From assembly GCF_003435815.1 (NCBI RefSeq), contig NZ_QTUV01000007.1:1-37833 (forward strand): 37,833 nucleotides of DNA. Reading direction: 5' to 3'. The DNA is from Dorea sp. AM10-31. Its GTDB lineage: Bacteria > Bacillota > Clostridia > Lachnospirales > Lachnospiraceae. This document shows, in pieces, positions 24,671 through 34,002 of this stretch (the stretch's first letter is position 1; each line of letters starts with the position of its first letter). The notes beneath the pieces are model-generated. The model did no database searches and was not told the origin of the DNA. It saw nothing but the letters and a program-made list of their open reading frames with translations. The position numbers and the translations under genes were made by a program.

Positions 24671-26290
24671 TTATTTTGTAGCCTTATCATCCTGATATTT
24701 TAAAGCTGCTTCTACGAAGCCACGGAATAACGGATGCGGTCTGTTCGGTCTGGACTTTAATTCCGGATGTGCCTGTGTTGCGACAAACCAAGGATGTTCC
24801 GGAATCTCGATCATCTCGACAATACGTCCGTCCGGTGAGAGACCAGATAATTTCATGCCGTTGGCTGTCAGAGCATCACGATAGTCGTTGTTGACTTCAT
24901 AACGATGACGATGACGTTCATGAATCTCTTCTGTGCCATATAATTTGTATGCTGTAGAAGTCTTATCAAGAACACATGGATAAGATCCAAGTCTTAAAGT
25001 ACCACCGATGTCCTCAATGCCAAGCTGTTCCGGCATGATATGAATAACCGGATGTGTTGTATCCGGATCAAGTTCTGCACTGTGTGCATCACGGTAACCG
25101 ATGACATTTCTTGCAAATTCAACGATTGCAAGCTGCATGCCCAGGCACAGACCGAGGAACGGAATCTTATTGGTACGTGCGTATTTGATAGCTTGCAGTT
25201 TTCCGTCAATACCACGCTGTCCGAATCCGCCCGGAACCAAGATACCGCTGACGTCTTTCAACTGTTCATCTACATTTTCAGCAGTAACCGTCTCGGAATC
25301 GATCCATTTGATATTTACAGTAGCACGGCTGAAGATACCACCATGTTTTAATGCTTCTACGACACTGATGTAAGCATCATGAAGCTGGATATATTTACCG
25401 ACAATAGCAACAGTTACTTCTGTATTTGGTGTCTTCAGATATTCAACCATCTCTGTCCAGTCTTTGAGATCCGGTGTCGGGCAGTCCAGATGAAGTGACT
25501 CACATACTACTTCTGCAAGATGTTCTTTCTCCATTGCAAGCGGTGCTTCATAAAGATATTCCACATCCAGATTCTGGAGTACATGGTTGGATGGTACATT
25601 ACAGAAAAGTGCGATCTTGTCTTTGATGCCGTCATCCAGAGGATGCTCAGAACGACATACGAGGATATCCGGCTGGATTCCCATTCCCTGTAAATCTTTG
25701 ACACTTGCCTGTGTTGGCTTTGTTTTCATCTCCTGCGAAGCGCGAAGGTAAGGAATTAAAGTTACATGGATCAGAACAACGTTCTCGCGTCCTTTCTCGT
25801 GCTGGAACTGACGAATCGCCTCAAGGAAAGGCTGGCTTTCGATATCTCCGACGGTTCCGCCTACTTCAATAATGGCAATTTCTGTATTTTCAGCAGATGG
25901 ATTGCGATAGAAACGGGACTTGATCTCGTTTGTGATGTGCGGGATAACCTGTACAGTTCCTCCGCCGAAATCTCCACGACGTTCTTTCTGCAATACGGAC
26001 CAATAGATCTTACCGGTTGTGACGTTGGAATTCTTTGTCAGACTTTCGTCGATAAAACGCTCGTAGTGACCAAGGTCAAGGTCTGTCTCAGCACCATCGT
26101 CTGTGACGAAAACTTCTCCGTGCTGTACCGGATTCATAGTACCCGGATCAATATTGATATAAGGATCGAATTTCTGCATGGTCACTGTGTAGCCGCGTGC
26201 TTTCAGAAGTCTTCCGAGTGATGCGGCTGTAATTCCTTTTCCAAGTCCTGATACTACTCCACCTGTTACAAATACATATTTTACTGCCAT
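24671..26290 (-). CDS. pyrG: CTP synthase
   Basis: This 539-residue enzyme makes CTP from UTP, ATP and glutamine. The N-terminal synthase domain has [20 protein letters not shown] (P-loop, about 5-24) and the [20 protein letters not shown] region (about 40-60). The C-terminal class I glutamine amidotransferase domain has GLCLGMQ (catalytic Cys about 380) and the [11 protein letters not shown] motif (His and Glu, about 513-518). The length is usual. The start at 26290 is chosen because GAAGGAGGAAATT directly precedes it; an in-frame ATG 21 bases upstream would place the site inside the coding region. It lies 55 bases after the DUF1846 gene on the same strand and is probably cotranscribed with it. 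Confidence 0.96.
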   Translation of the reverse strand: MAVKYVFVTGGVVSGLGKGITAASLGRLLKARGYTVTMQKFDPYINIDPGTMNPVQHGEVFVTDDGAETDLDLGHYERFIDESLTKNSNVTTGKIYWSVLQKERRGDFGGGTVQVIPHITNEIKSRFYRNPSAENTEIAIIEVGGTVGDIESQPFLEAIRQFQHEKGRENVVLIHVTLIPYLRASQEMKTKPTQASVKDLQGMGIQPDILVCRSEHPLDDGIKDKIALFCNVPSNHVLQNLDVEYLYEAPLAMEKEHLAEVVCESLHLDCPTPDLKDWTEMVEYLKTPNTEVTVAIVGKYIQLHDAYISVVEALKHGGIFSRATVNIKWIDSETVTAENVDEQLKDVSGILVPGGFGQRGIDGKLQAIKYARTNKIPFLGLCLGMQLAIVEFARNVIGYRDAHSAELDPDTTHPVIHIMPEQLGIEDIGGTLRLGSYPCVLDKTSTAYKLYGTEEIHERHRHRYEVNNDYRDALTANGMKLSGLSPDGRIVEMIEIPEHPWFVATQAHPELKSRPNRPHPLFRGFVEAALKYQDDKATK

Positions 26291-26345
26291 AATTTCCTCC
26301 TTCGCGTTCAAATAAATAAGTATGCTCCAAAAAAATACTTAAAAA

Positions 26346-27839
26346 TTATACACCCTTTTTCGGAAAAAATACAGAATTATTTTCATATTTTGCTTCAAAA
26401 GTTGCTTGAACCGAAAGTTTCATAAACTGCTTGCGGTCAACATCACCTACCATTACGGAAGTATGAGCCTGGCAGCCCTTCAGATTCGGAAGCTGTTCCA
26501 GTGCTTTCTGTGCATCCGGATCGGAAGCTGCACTGACAGACAGCGCAATAAGCACTTCGTCTGTGTGAAGACGTGGGTTCTTGCTTCCAAGATACTGAGT
26601 CTTTAAAGTCTGGATCGGTTCAATTGCTGCCGGAGAAATAACCGGACGATCATGTGGAATGCCGGCAAGCTCTTTTAAAGCATTTAAAAGAAGAGCAGCG
26701 CATGCGCCGAGCAGATCGGAAGTCTTGCCTGTGACCATACGACCATCATGCAGTTCCATTGCAGCAGCCGGAGCACCTGTTTCTTCGGCACGTTTCATTG
26801 CAGCGTCAACAACCGGACGGTCATGAACGGTGATGCCTGCCTGGTTCATCAGCATCTCGATCTTGTATACTTCTTCATCCGAACATGCACCGGCAAGGGC
26901 ACGTCTTCTGGAATCATAGTAACGGCGGATGATCTCCTGATTGGAAGCTTCTTTGCATGCCTCATCATCACAGATACAGTTACCTGCCATGTTGACGCCC
27001 ATATCTGTCGGTGATTTGTATGGACTCTTTCCATAGATTCGTTCAAACATCGCATTCAGGACAGGGAAGATCTCCACGTCACGGTTGTAGTTGACGGTTG
27101 TCTTTCCATATGCTTCCAGATGGAACGGATCAATCATATTGATGTCGTTGAGATCGGCTGTTGCCGCCTCGTAAGCGAGGTTGACCGGATGCTTGAGCGG
27201 GATATTCCAGATTGGAAATGTTTCAAATTTGGCATAACCGGCACAGATCCCGCGTTTGTGTTCATGGTAGAGCTGTGACAGGCAGACAGCCATCTTGCCG
27301 CTTCCAGGTCCCGGCGCTGTTACGACGATCAGCGGGCGGGAAGTTTCGATATAATCATTTTTGCCATAGCCTTCGTCACTTACAATGTGTGGAATGTTGG
27401 AAGGATAGCCGTCGATCGGATAGTGGTTGTAAACTTTGATGCCGAGTTTTTCCAGTTTGTTCTTAAATAAAGCAGCACTCTGCTGTCCACTGTATTTGGT
27501 AATTACGACACTGCCGACATACAGTCCGTGGCCTTTGAAAATAGACATGAGGCGCATAACATCTACATCATAAGTAATGCCAAGGTCTCCGCGGACTTTG
27601 TTTTTCTCAATGTCTTCGGCACTGATGACAATGACGATCTCTGCCTGATCGCTTAGCTGCATCAGCATACGCATCTTGGAGTCTGGCCGGAATCCCGGAA
27701 GTACACGGGATGCGTGAAAGTCATCAAATAATTTGCCGCCAAATTCCAGGTAAAGTTTGTTGTCGAACTGGGCGATACGTTCCCGGATATGAGCGGACTG
27801 CATCTGTAAGTATTTTTCGTTGTCAAATCCTATGTTCAT
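26346..27839 (-). CDS. DUF1846 domain-containing protein
   Basis: This 497-residue cytoplasmic protein matches the DUF1846 family along its whole length, from IGFDNEKYLQMQSAHIRERI at the N-terminus through VVTAPGPGSGKMAVCLSQLYHE (about 175-196, a Gly-rich nucleotide-binding-like loop) to the LKGCQAHTSVMV stretch near the end. The family is widespread in Firmicutes, and its activity is not established; the GPGSGK loop suggests nucleotide binding. A promoter with TTGTAA and TATACT (18-base spacer) lies 80-110 bases upstream. The site AAGAGGA is weak but in place. It is divergent from ftsH and precedes pyrG. Confidence 0.9.
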   Translation of the reverse strand: MNIGFDNEKYLQMQSAHIRERIAQFDNKLYLEFGGKLFDDFHASRVLPGFRPDSKMRMLMQLSDQAEIVIVISAEDIEKNKVRGDLGITYDVDVMRLMSIFKGHGLYVGSVVITKYSGQQSAALFKNKLEKLGIKVYNHYPIDGYPSNIPHIVSDEGYGKNDYIETSRPLIVVTAPGPGSGKMAVCLSQLYHEHKRGICAGYAKFETFPIWNIPLKHPVNLAYEAATADLNDINMIDPFHLEAYGKTTVNYNRDVEIFPVLNAMFERIYGKSPYKSPTDMGVNMAGNCICDDEACKEASNQEIIRRYYDSRRRALAGACSDEEVYKIEMLMNQAGITVHDRPVVDAAMKRAEETGAPAAAMELHDGRMVTGKTSDLLGACAALLLNALKELAGIPHDRPVISPAAIEPIQTLKTQYLGSKNPRLHTDEVLIALSVSAASDPDAQKALEQLPNLKGCQAHTSVMVGDVDRKQFMKLSVQATFEAKYENNSVFFPKKGV

Positions 27840-27917
27840 TATTCAATCCTCTTAATAACGTTATATTAAAAATATTTCATAAAAGTGTAAATTTCTGTAT
27901 GAACTATTTTCTATCCA

Positions 27918-27947
27918 AGTATACTACAGGATATGGGAAGTTTACAA
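27918..27947 (-). promoter_or_regulatory. Promoter of the DUF1846-pyrG unit
   Basis: On the minus strand TTGTAA (plus 27942-27947) and TATACT (plus 27918-27923) are 18 bases apart. The leader to the DUF1846 start would be about 70 bases. Confidence 0.6.
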
Positions 27948-27966
27948 TCTTTTCATAAATCTTTTA

Positions 27967-27995
27967 TTGATTTCCGGGTGGGCTGTCCTTATAAT
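27967..27995 (+). promoter_or_regulatory. Promoter of ftsH
   Basis: TTGATT (27967-27972) and TATAAT (27990-27995) are 17 bases apart, 26 bases before the start codon. No CtsR or HrcA box is visible, so heat control by those repressors is not supported. Confidence 0.75.
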
Positions 27996-28020
27996 TATGT
28001 AATGTAATAGGAGGAAGAAT

Positions 28021-29919
28021 ATGGACAACCAGAATAAGAAAAATCAAGATCCTAAAAAGAACAACCGACAGGGCTTTTCATTTGTCATTTTAGTGACTCT
28101 GATCACGACGATACTTGTGCTGGCACTTTACCAGTTTCAGGGACAAGGATCCGAGACAGAGATCAGCTACGACAAGTTTTTAAAATATGTCGATGCAGGA
28201 AAAGTAGACAAAGTTGAGATCGACAGTGATAAACTGATCATCACAATGAAGAAAGAATCCGGAGACCGGATTGCGAAGAAGTATTATACAGGAGTTGTCA
28301 AGGACGATCAGCTGTCTGACAAACTGTATAAAGCGCATGTAGAATATAACGCAAAGATACCGGATACAACATCCGCAGTCATGCTCCAGCTTCTCGGCAC
28401 ATTCCTTCCGGTGGCATGTCTGGTGGCACTGATCATTTGGACGACAAAGCGTATGTCTAAGGGTGGCGGCATGATGGGAATCGGCAAGAGCAATGCCAAG
28501 ATGTATGTGGAGAAGCAGACCGGAGTTACATTTAAGGATGTAGCAGGACAGGATGAAGCAAAAGAATCTCTGCAGGAAGTCGTAGATTTTCTGCATAATC
28601 CGGGAAAATATACAAGTGTTGGTGCGAAACTTCCGAAAGGTGCACTGTTAGTCGGACCTCCGGGAACCGGTAAGACATTACTTGCAAAAGCGGTCGCCGG
28701 AGAAGCGAAAGTACCGTTCTTCTCACTCAGCGGTTCGGCTTTTGTTGAGATGTATGTGGGTGTTGGAGCTTCCCGTGTACGAGATCTGTTCAAACAGGCA
28801 CAGCAGATGGCGCCGTGTATCATTTTCATTGATGAGATCGATGCAATCGGTAAGAGCCGTGACAACCAGATGGGAAGTAACGATGAGAGAGAACAGACAC
28901 TGAACCAGCTCCTTGCAGAGATGGACGGATTTGAGAGCAATAAAGGACTTGTTCTGTTGGCGGCAACGAACCGTCCGGAGATCTTGGATCCGGCGCTGTT
29001 AAGACCGGGACGTTTTGACAGACGTATCATTGTTGAAAAACCTGATTTAAAAGGACGTGTGGAAGTATTAAAAGTTCATTCCAAAGATGTCCGTATGGAT
29101 GAGACGGTTGATCTGGAAGAGATCGCACTGGCAACTTCCGGTGCTGTCGGATCAGATCTTGCCAATATGATCAATGAAGCTGCGATTAATGCAGTCAAAC
29201 ATGGCAGACATGCGGTATCGCAGGCAGATCTGTTTGAGGCTGTAGAAGTTGTACTGGTCGGCAAGGAGAAGAAAGACCGTATTATGAGTCAGGAGGAACG
29301 AAGAATCGTTTCCTACCACGAAGTCGGACATGCATTGGTGAGCGCACTTCAGAAGGATGCAGAGCCGGTACAGAAGATTACAATCGTACCACGTACGATG
29401 GGAGCACTCGGTTATGTTATGCAGACTCCGGAGGAAGAGAAGTATTTGAATACGAAGAAAGAACTGGAAGCAATGTTAGTTGGTATGCTTGCCGGACGTG
29501 CTGCAGAAGAGATTGTATTTGATACGGTTACGACAGGTGCTTCAAACGATATCGAGAAAGCAACACAGGTAGCAAGAGCGATGATCACGCAGTATGGTAT
29601 GAGTGAGAAGTTCGGACTGATCGGACTGGAATCGGTACAGAACAGATACCTGAACGGAAGACCGGTTTCCAACTGTGGAGCAGAGACAGAATCTGAGATT
29701 GACAAAGAAGTCATGAAGATGCTAAAAGAGGCCTACGAGCAGGCGAAGACATTATTACAGGCACACAGAGAAACGTTGGATAAGATTGCTGCATTCCTGA
29801 TCGAGAAAGAGACCATTACAGGTAAGGAATTTATGCAGATATTACATGAAGTGGAAGGAACCGATCCGGAAGAGAAGAAGGCATCCGGCGAAGAACGAAT
29901 TGCAATGAAAGAAGTATAA
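28021..29919 (+). CDS. ftsH: ATP-dependent zinc metalloprotease FtsH
   Basis: This 632-residue membrane protease pulls out and degrades membrane and short-lived proteins. Two membrane helices (about 18-40 and 122-143) flank an extracytoplasmic domain. The AAA module follows with Walker A GPPGTGKT (about 218), Walker B FIDEIDAIGKSR (about 278) and the second region of homology NRPEILDPALLRPGRFDR. The zinc site is H433-E-V-G-H437, with the third ligand region further on. The C-terminus is a short acidic tail. AGGAGGAAG precedes the ATG and a consensus promoter lies at 27967-27995. A terminator follows, so it is a single-gene unit. Confidence 0.97.
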   Translation: MDNQNKKNQDPKKNNRQGFSFVILVTLITTILVLALYQFQGQGSETEISYDKFLKYVDAGKVDKVEIDSDKLIITMKKESGDRIAKKYYTGVVKDDQLSDKLYKAHVEYNAKIPDTTSAVMLQLLGTFLPVACLVALIIWTTKRMSKGGGMMGIGKSNAKMYVEKQTGVTFKDVAGQDEAKESLQEVVDFLHNPGKYTSVGAKLPKGALLVGPPGTGKTLLAKAVAGEAKVPFFSLSGSAFVEMYVGVGASRVRDLFKQAQQMAPCIIFIDEIDAIGKSRDNQMGSNDEREQTLNQLLAEMDGFESNKGLVLLAATNRPEILDPALLRPGRFDRRIIVEKPDLKGRVEVLKVHSKDVRMDETVDLEEIALATSGAVGSDLANMINEAAINAVKHGRHAVSQADLFEAVEVVLVGKEKKDRIMSQEERRIVSYHEVGHALVSALQKDAEPVQKITIVPRTMGALGYVMQTPEEEKYLNTKKELEAMLVGMLAGRAAEEIVFDTVTTGASNDIEKATQVARAMITQYGMSEKFGLIGLESVQNRYLNGRPVSNCGAETESEIDKEVMKMLKEAYEQAKTLLQAHRETLDKIAAFLIEKETITGKEFMQILHEVEGTDPEEKKASGEERIAMKEV

Positions 29920-29935
29920 GAGATTGTAAGTATAC

Positions 29936-29969
29936 AAAATGGGGCAGATTTTATCTGCTCCATTTTTCT
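29936..29969 (+). terminator. Intrinsic terminator after ftsH
   Basis: AAATGGGGCAGAT, a TTT loop and ATCTGCTCCATTT form a 13-bp stem with one G-U pair, followed by TTCTT. Confidence 0.88.
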
Positions 29970-29990
29970 TATCTGCGTACTCTTTTTTGC

Positions 29991-30022
29991 TTGCATAGAG
30001 AAAATATGATTTCTGTTATAAT
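29991..30022 (+). promoter_or_regulatory. Probable extended -10 promoter of uvrC
   Basis: TGTTATAAT (30014-30022) is a full extended -10. TTGCAT at 29991-29996 is 20 bases away, too far for a good -35, so the extended -10 carries the call. The leader to uvrC would be about 80 bases. Confidence 0.5.
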
Positions 30023-30108
30023 GAAAAGCCTTCTGCAAGACCTTGCTTACAGACCTTTTTTCCGATACAATAATTACGATGTGAATCAGAAAAAGAAAGG
30101 GAAGACAA

Positions 30109-31947
30109 ATGTTTGATATACCTGAAGAGTTAAAAAAACTTCCGGGAAAACCGGGAGTATATATCATGCATGATGAGACAGATATGATCATATATGTCGG
30201 AAAAGCGATCAGCCTTAAAAATCGGGTGCGTCAGTATTTCCAGAGCAGCAGGAATAAAGGCGCAAAGATTGAGCAGATGGTAACGCATATCCGGAGATTT
30301 GAGTATATCGTTACGGATTCTGAACTGGAAGCGCTTGTTCTGGAATGTAATCTGATCAAGGAACACCATCCAAAGTATAATACGATGCTTATGGATGATA
30401 AGGCGTATCCATTTATCAAAGTGACAGCGGATGAAGCATATCCAAGAATAATGCTGGCGCGAAAGATGATAAAAGACAAAGCGAAATATTTTGGACCATA
30501 TACAAGTGCCGGTGCAGTAAAAGATACGATCGAACTGATCCGCAAATTATATCATATCCGGAGCTGCAATCGTAAACTGCCAAGGGATACGGGAAAAGAA
30601 CGCCCATGCCTGAATTATCACATTCATCAGTGCGATGCGCCCTGTCAGGGATATATAAGCCAGGAAGCGTATCAGAAGTCCGTGCAGGAGGTACTGCATT
30701 TTCTGAATGGGAATTATGACATTATATTAAAGAGATTGGAAAAACAGATGCAGGATGCGGCAGAAGTACTGGAATTTGAGAAGGCAGCAGAATACAGGGA
30801 GCTATTGTTCAGTGTGCAGAAGATTGCGCAGAAGCAGAAGATCACGGACACAGCAGGAGAAGACAGAGACGTTATTGCTATGGCGACAGAATATGCAGAT
30901 GCGGTCGTGCAGGTTTTTTTTATCCGTGGAGGCAGACTGATCGGAAGAGATCATTTTTATTTAAAAACAGCGCCGGGAGAGACAGAAAAAGAAACACTGA
31001 CCAGCTTTATCAAACAATTTTATGCAGGAACACCGTATATTCCTTCGCAGCTTATGCTTCCGCAGGAAGTGGAAGACCAGGAACTTCTGGAAGAGTGGCT
31101 GAGCAAGAAAAAGGAACGGAGAGTCCACCTGATCATTCCGAAAAAAGGGCAGAAAGAGAAACTTGTTGAATTGGCTGAAAAGAATGCCGCCATGGTATTA
31201 CAAAAGGACAAGGAACGGCTGAAAAGAGAAGAAGGACGGACGATCGGAGCTGTCAAAGAGTTGGAAAAAATACTCGGACTGTCAGGCATTTCCAGAATGG
31301 AGGCATTTGATATTTCCAATACAAGTGGTTTTGCTTCGGTAGGCTCCATGGTTGTGTACGAGCGGGGCAAGCCAAAGAAAAACGATTACCGTAAGTTCCG
31401 TATCAAGAACGTACAGGGACCGGATGATTATGCCAGTATGGAAGAGGTGCTGACGCGCAGATTTACCCATGGTCTCAGAGAACAGGAAGAAGGAAAAGAG
31501 CTGGGAGGATTTACGGTATTTCCAGATCTTATACTGATGGATGGTGGACGCGGACAGGTAAATATTGCAGAAGAGGTATTGCAAAAACTTGACATTTCGA
31601 TCCCGGTATGTGGAATGGTAAAAGACGATCATCACCGCACAAGAGGGCTGTATTATAAAAATGTGGAGCTTCCGATCGACATACATTCAGAAGCATTCCG
31701 GCTGATCACCAGAATTCAGGATGAAGCACACCGTTTTGCTATTACCTTCCACAGACAACTGAGAGGAAAAGGACAGGTACATTCGATTCTGGACGACATT
31801 CCGGGAGTAGGGCCGGCAAGAAGAAAAGAACTGATGAAGCATTTTGAAAATATAGATGCAATAAAACAAGCATCTGTAGAAGAGCTTCAGAAACTGCCAT
31901 CAATGAATAAAAAATCAGCAGAAGATGTATACAAATTCTTTCATTGA
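30109..31947 (+). CDS. uvrC: Excinuclease ABC subunit C
   Basis: This 612-residue repair nuclease makes both cuts around a lesion marked by UvrAB. The N-terminal GIY-YIG domain reads [20 protein letters not shown] (about 12-31), a cysteine-containing region follows (SCNRKLPRD...[14 protein letters not shown]), then the UVR domain (about 200-236), the RNase H-like endonuclease domain ([10 protein letters not shown], about 403, and [10 protein letters not shown], about 478) and a C-terminal helix-hairpin-helix ([16 protein letters not shown]). The length is normal. The hprK gene follows after 71 bases with a promoter that overlaps this stop codon. Confidence 0.97.
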   Translation: MFDIPEELKKLPGKPGVYIMHDETDMIIYVGKAISLKNRVRQYFQSSRNKGAKIEQMVTHIRRFEYIVTDSELEALVLECNLIKEHHPKYNTMLMDDKAYPFIKVTADEAYPRIMLARKMIKDKAKYFGPYTSAGAVKDTIELIRKLYHIRSCNRKLPRDTGKERPCLNYHIHQCDAPCQGYISQEAYQKSVQEVLHFLNGNYDIILKRLEKQMQDAAEVLEFEKAAEYRELLFSVQKIAQKQKITDTAGEDRDVIAMATEYADAVVQVFFIRGGRLIGRDHFYLKTAPGETEKETLTSFIKQFYAGTPYIPSQLMLPQEVEDQELLEEWLSKKKERRVHLIIPKKGQKEKLVELAEKNAAMVLQKDKERLKREEGRTIGAVKELEKILGLSGISRMEAFDISNTSGFASVGSMVVYERGKPKKNDYRKFRIKNVQGPDDYASMEEVLTRRFTHGLREQEEGKELGGFTVFPDLILMDGGRGQVNIAEEVLQKLDISIPVCGMVKDDHHRTRGLYYKNVELPIDIHSEAFRLITRIQDEAHRFAITFHRQLRGKGQVHSILDDIPGVGPARRKELMKHFENIDAIKQASVEELQKLPSMNKKSAEDVYKFFH

Positions 31948-31949
31948 TA

Positions 31950-31958
31950 TGATATAAT
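31950..31958 (+). promoter_or_regulatory. Extended -10 promoter of hprK
   Basis: TGATATAAT lies three bases after the uvrC stop and forms a full extended -10 element. The -35 region (near 31930, TACAAA) lies inside uvrC and is poor. Transcription would start about 55 bases before hprK. Confidence 0.5.
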
Positions 31959-32018
31959 ATTGTGTGTTATTTTTTGCACAATTAAGAAATACTGGAAAGA
32001 AAGGGTGGAGGAAACAGT

Positions 32019-32954
32019 ATGGTAAATCAAGTGAAATTAAGTCAGATTGTAGAGCGGTTTGACCTAAAGAATCTGACTCCGGATGTAGATTATACAAAAA
32101 CAGGAGTTTCCGTTCCGGATGTAAACCGTCCGGCATTGCAGCTTACTGGATTTTTCGAACATTTTGCATCAGAACGTGTGCAGATTATCGGATATGTAGA
32201 ATACACATATCTTCAGAATATAGAAGAAGAGAAAAAAGAGAAAATCTATGACATGTTATTGTCTTATGAGATTCCGTGTATTGTATACTGCCGTGGTTTA
32301 AAACCGGAACCAATGCTTCTTGAGAAAGCAAATAAGGCAAATATTCCGGTATTTTCTACAGGGGTCAATACATCTACATTTACGGCTGAGATCATCCGCT
32401 GGTTAAATGTAGAACTGGCGCCTTGCATTTCGATTCATGGTGTACTTGTTGATGTATATGGTGTCGGTGTGCTGATCATGGGAGAGAGTGGAATCGGTAA
32501 GAGTGAGGCGGCGCTTGAGCTGATCAAGCGTGGACATCGTCTTGTAAGCGATGACGTTGTAGAAATCCGCAAGGTCAGTGATGATACACTGGTAGGTAAG
32601 GCGCCGGATATTACGAGACATTTTATTGAGTTAAGAGGAATCGGCATTGTAGATGTGAAGATGCTGTTTGGTGTACAGAGTGTAAGAGAGACACAGAATA
32701 TCGATCTTGTTATCACATTAGAAGATTGGAATCGTGATAAAGAATATGACAGACTGGGACTGGAAGAAGAATATACAGAATTTCTTGGCAATAAAGTTGT
32801 ATGTCATCAGTTACCGATCCGTCCGGGACGTAATCTCGCTATCATTGTTGAGACTGCGGCAATCAACCACAGACAGAAAAGTATGGGATATAATGCTGCA
32901 CAGGAATTATACAAACGTGTGCAGGAAAATATGGCTAAGAAACAGGGAGAATAA
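32019..32954 (+). CDS. hprK: HPr kinase/phosphorylase
   Basis: This 311-residue bifunctional enzyme phosphorylates and dephosphorylates HPr at its regulatory serine, the switch for carbon catabolite control in Firmicutes. The N-terminal domain (about 1-130) precedes the kinase core with SIHGVLV, Walker A GESGIGKS (155-162), LVSDDVVEI and the family signature ELRGIGIVDVKMLFG (about 205-219). The length matches the Bacillus enzyme (about 310). GTGGAGG precedes the ATG. The ROK glucokinase gene begins two bases after the stop, so HPr control and glucose phosphorylation are in one unit. Confidence 0.96.
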   Translation: MVNQVKLSQIVERFDLKNLTPDVDYTKTGVSVPDVNRPALQLTGFFEHFASERVQIIGYVEYTYLQNIEEEKKEKIYDMLLSYEIPCIVYCRGLKPEPMLLEKANKANIPVFSTGVNTSTFTAEIIRWLNVELAPCISIHGVLVDVYGVGVLIMGESGIGKSEAALELIKRGHRLVSDDVVEIRKVSDDTLVGKAPDITRHFIELRGIGIVDVKMLFGVQSVRETQNIDLVITLEDWNRDKEYDRLGLEEEYTEFLGNKVVCHQLPIRPGRNLAIIVETAAINHRQKSMGYNAAQELYKRVQENMAKKQGE

Positions 32955-32956
32955 TC

Positions 32957-33892
32957 ATGAAATATTGTTTTGGTGTAGATATTGGCGGAACAACTGTGAA
33001 GATGGGATTGTTCCAGATCGATGGTGTACTTCTGGAAAAATGGGAGATTCCATCCCACACAGAAAATGAAGGCGCTGCGATCCTTCCGGATGTTGCCGCT
33101 TCTATAGAGGAACTTTGTGAGAAAAAGAAGATTGCAAAGGATCAGATCGAAGGAGTAGGAATCGGTGTTCCGGCTCCGGTGACGGAAGTGGGGATTGTAC
33201 AGAATACAGCGAATCTCGGATGGGGTTATAAGGAAGTTAAAAAAGAAATGGAAGAGCTGACCGGTCTGAAAGTCAGACTGGGAAATGATGCCAATGTAGC
33301 AGCCCTTGGCGAGATGTGGCTTGGGGCTGGAAAAGGTGAGAAGAATATCGTCATGGTTACGCTGGGAACAGGTGTAGGCGGTGGCGTAATCCTGGAAGGA
33401 CATCCTCTGGTTGGTACGAATGGTGCCGGTGGGGAGATCGGTCATATCTGTGTGAATGAAACAGAGACAGAAACCTGTGGCTGTGGAAAAAAAGGATGCC
33501 TGGAGCAGTATGCTTCCGCTACAGGTATTGCAAGACTTGCAGCACTGCGTCTCGCAAAGGATGCAAAGTCCAGCCTGTTACGCAGTCAGGAACATGTAGA
33601 TGCAAAAGCAGTATTTGATGCATTAAAGGCACAGGATGAAGTTGCAGAAGAGATTGTAGAAGAATTTGGAAAATATCTTGGACATGCACTTGCTAACATT
33701 GCAGTTGTTGTTGATCCGGCAGTAATCGTAATTGGTGGAGGTGTATCAAAGGCAGGAGAGATCCTTCTTGACTATATTGTCAAGAACTACAGAGCAAATG
33801 CATTCTTTGCAAATCAGGATGTACAGTTTAAACTTGCAGAATTAGGAAATGATGCAGGAATATGCGGAGCTGCAAAACTAATCTTTGACTAA
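32957..33892 (+). CDS. glcK: ROK-family glucokinase
   Basis: This 311-residue cytoplasmic kinase phosphorylates glucose with ATP. The phosphate-1 motif is GVDIGGTTVKMG at the N-terminus, the sugar-binding stretch includes NDANVAALGEMWLGAGKG (about 112-129), and the ROK zinc site is GHICVNETE...CGCGKKGCLEQ (His and three Cys, about 157-182). The adenosine region is VDPAVIVIGGGVSKAG (about 253). This is the GlcK type, not a repressor, since it lacks an N-terminal helix-turn-helix. It lies two bases after hprK and is followed by a bidirectional terminator. Confidence 0.93.
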   Translation: MKYCFGVDIGGTTVKMGLFQIDGVLLEKWEIPSHTENEGAAILPDVAASIEELCEKKKIAKDQIEGVGIGVPAPVTEVGIVQNTANLGWGYKEVKKEMEELTGLKVRLGNDANVAALGEMWLGAGKGEKNIVMVTLGTGVGGGVILEGHPLVGTNGAGGEIGHICVNETETETCGCGKKGCLEQYASATGIARLAALRLAKDAKSSLLRSQEHVDAKAVFDALKAQDEVAEEIVEEFGKYLGHALANIAVVVDPAVIVIGGGVSKAGEILLDYIVKNYRANAFFANQDVQFKLAELGNDAGICGAAKLIFD

Positions 33893-33945
33893 AATTGCAG
33901 AATTAAAATTGCAGAGATCATAAAATAAAAAAATAGCTGAGCAAA

Positions 33946-33983
33946 TGAAAAAGCATTCGGTTCTACAAACCCAATGCTTTTTT
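33946..33983 (+). terminator. Bidirectional terminator between glcK and the PBP gene
   Basis: AAAAAGCATTCGGTT pairs with AACCCAATGCTTTTTT around a short loop with small internal mismatches. A-run and T-run flanks allow use by both convergent genes. Confidence 0.8.
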
Positions 33984-34002
33984 ACTATTCATTTATTGAT
34001 GA

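Noticed and set aside
27940..28000. Heat-shock operators (CtsR or CIRCE) before ftsH
   Set aside because: No GGTCAAA direct repeat and no TTAGCACTC inverted repeat are present.
28308..29030. Long minus-strand frame of 240 codons within ftsH
   Set aside because: It is antisense to the conserved AAA domain, has no ribosome site and low-complexity Ser/Pro/Ile content.
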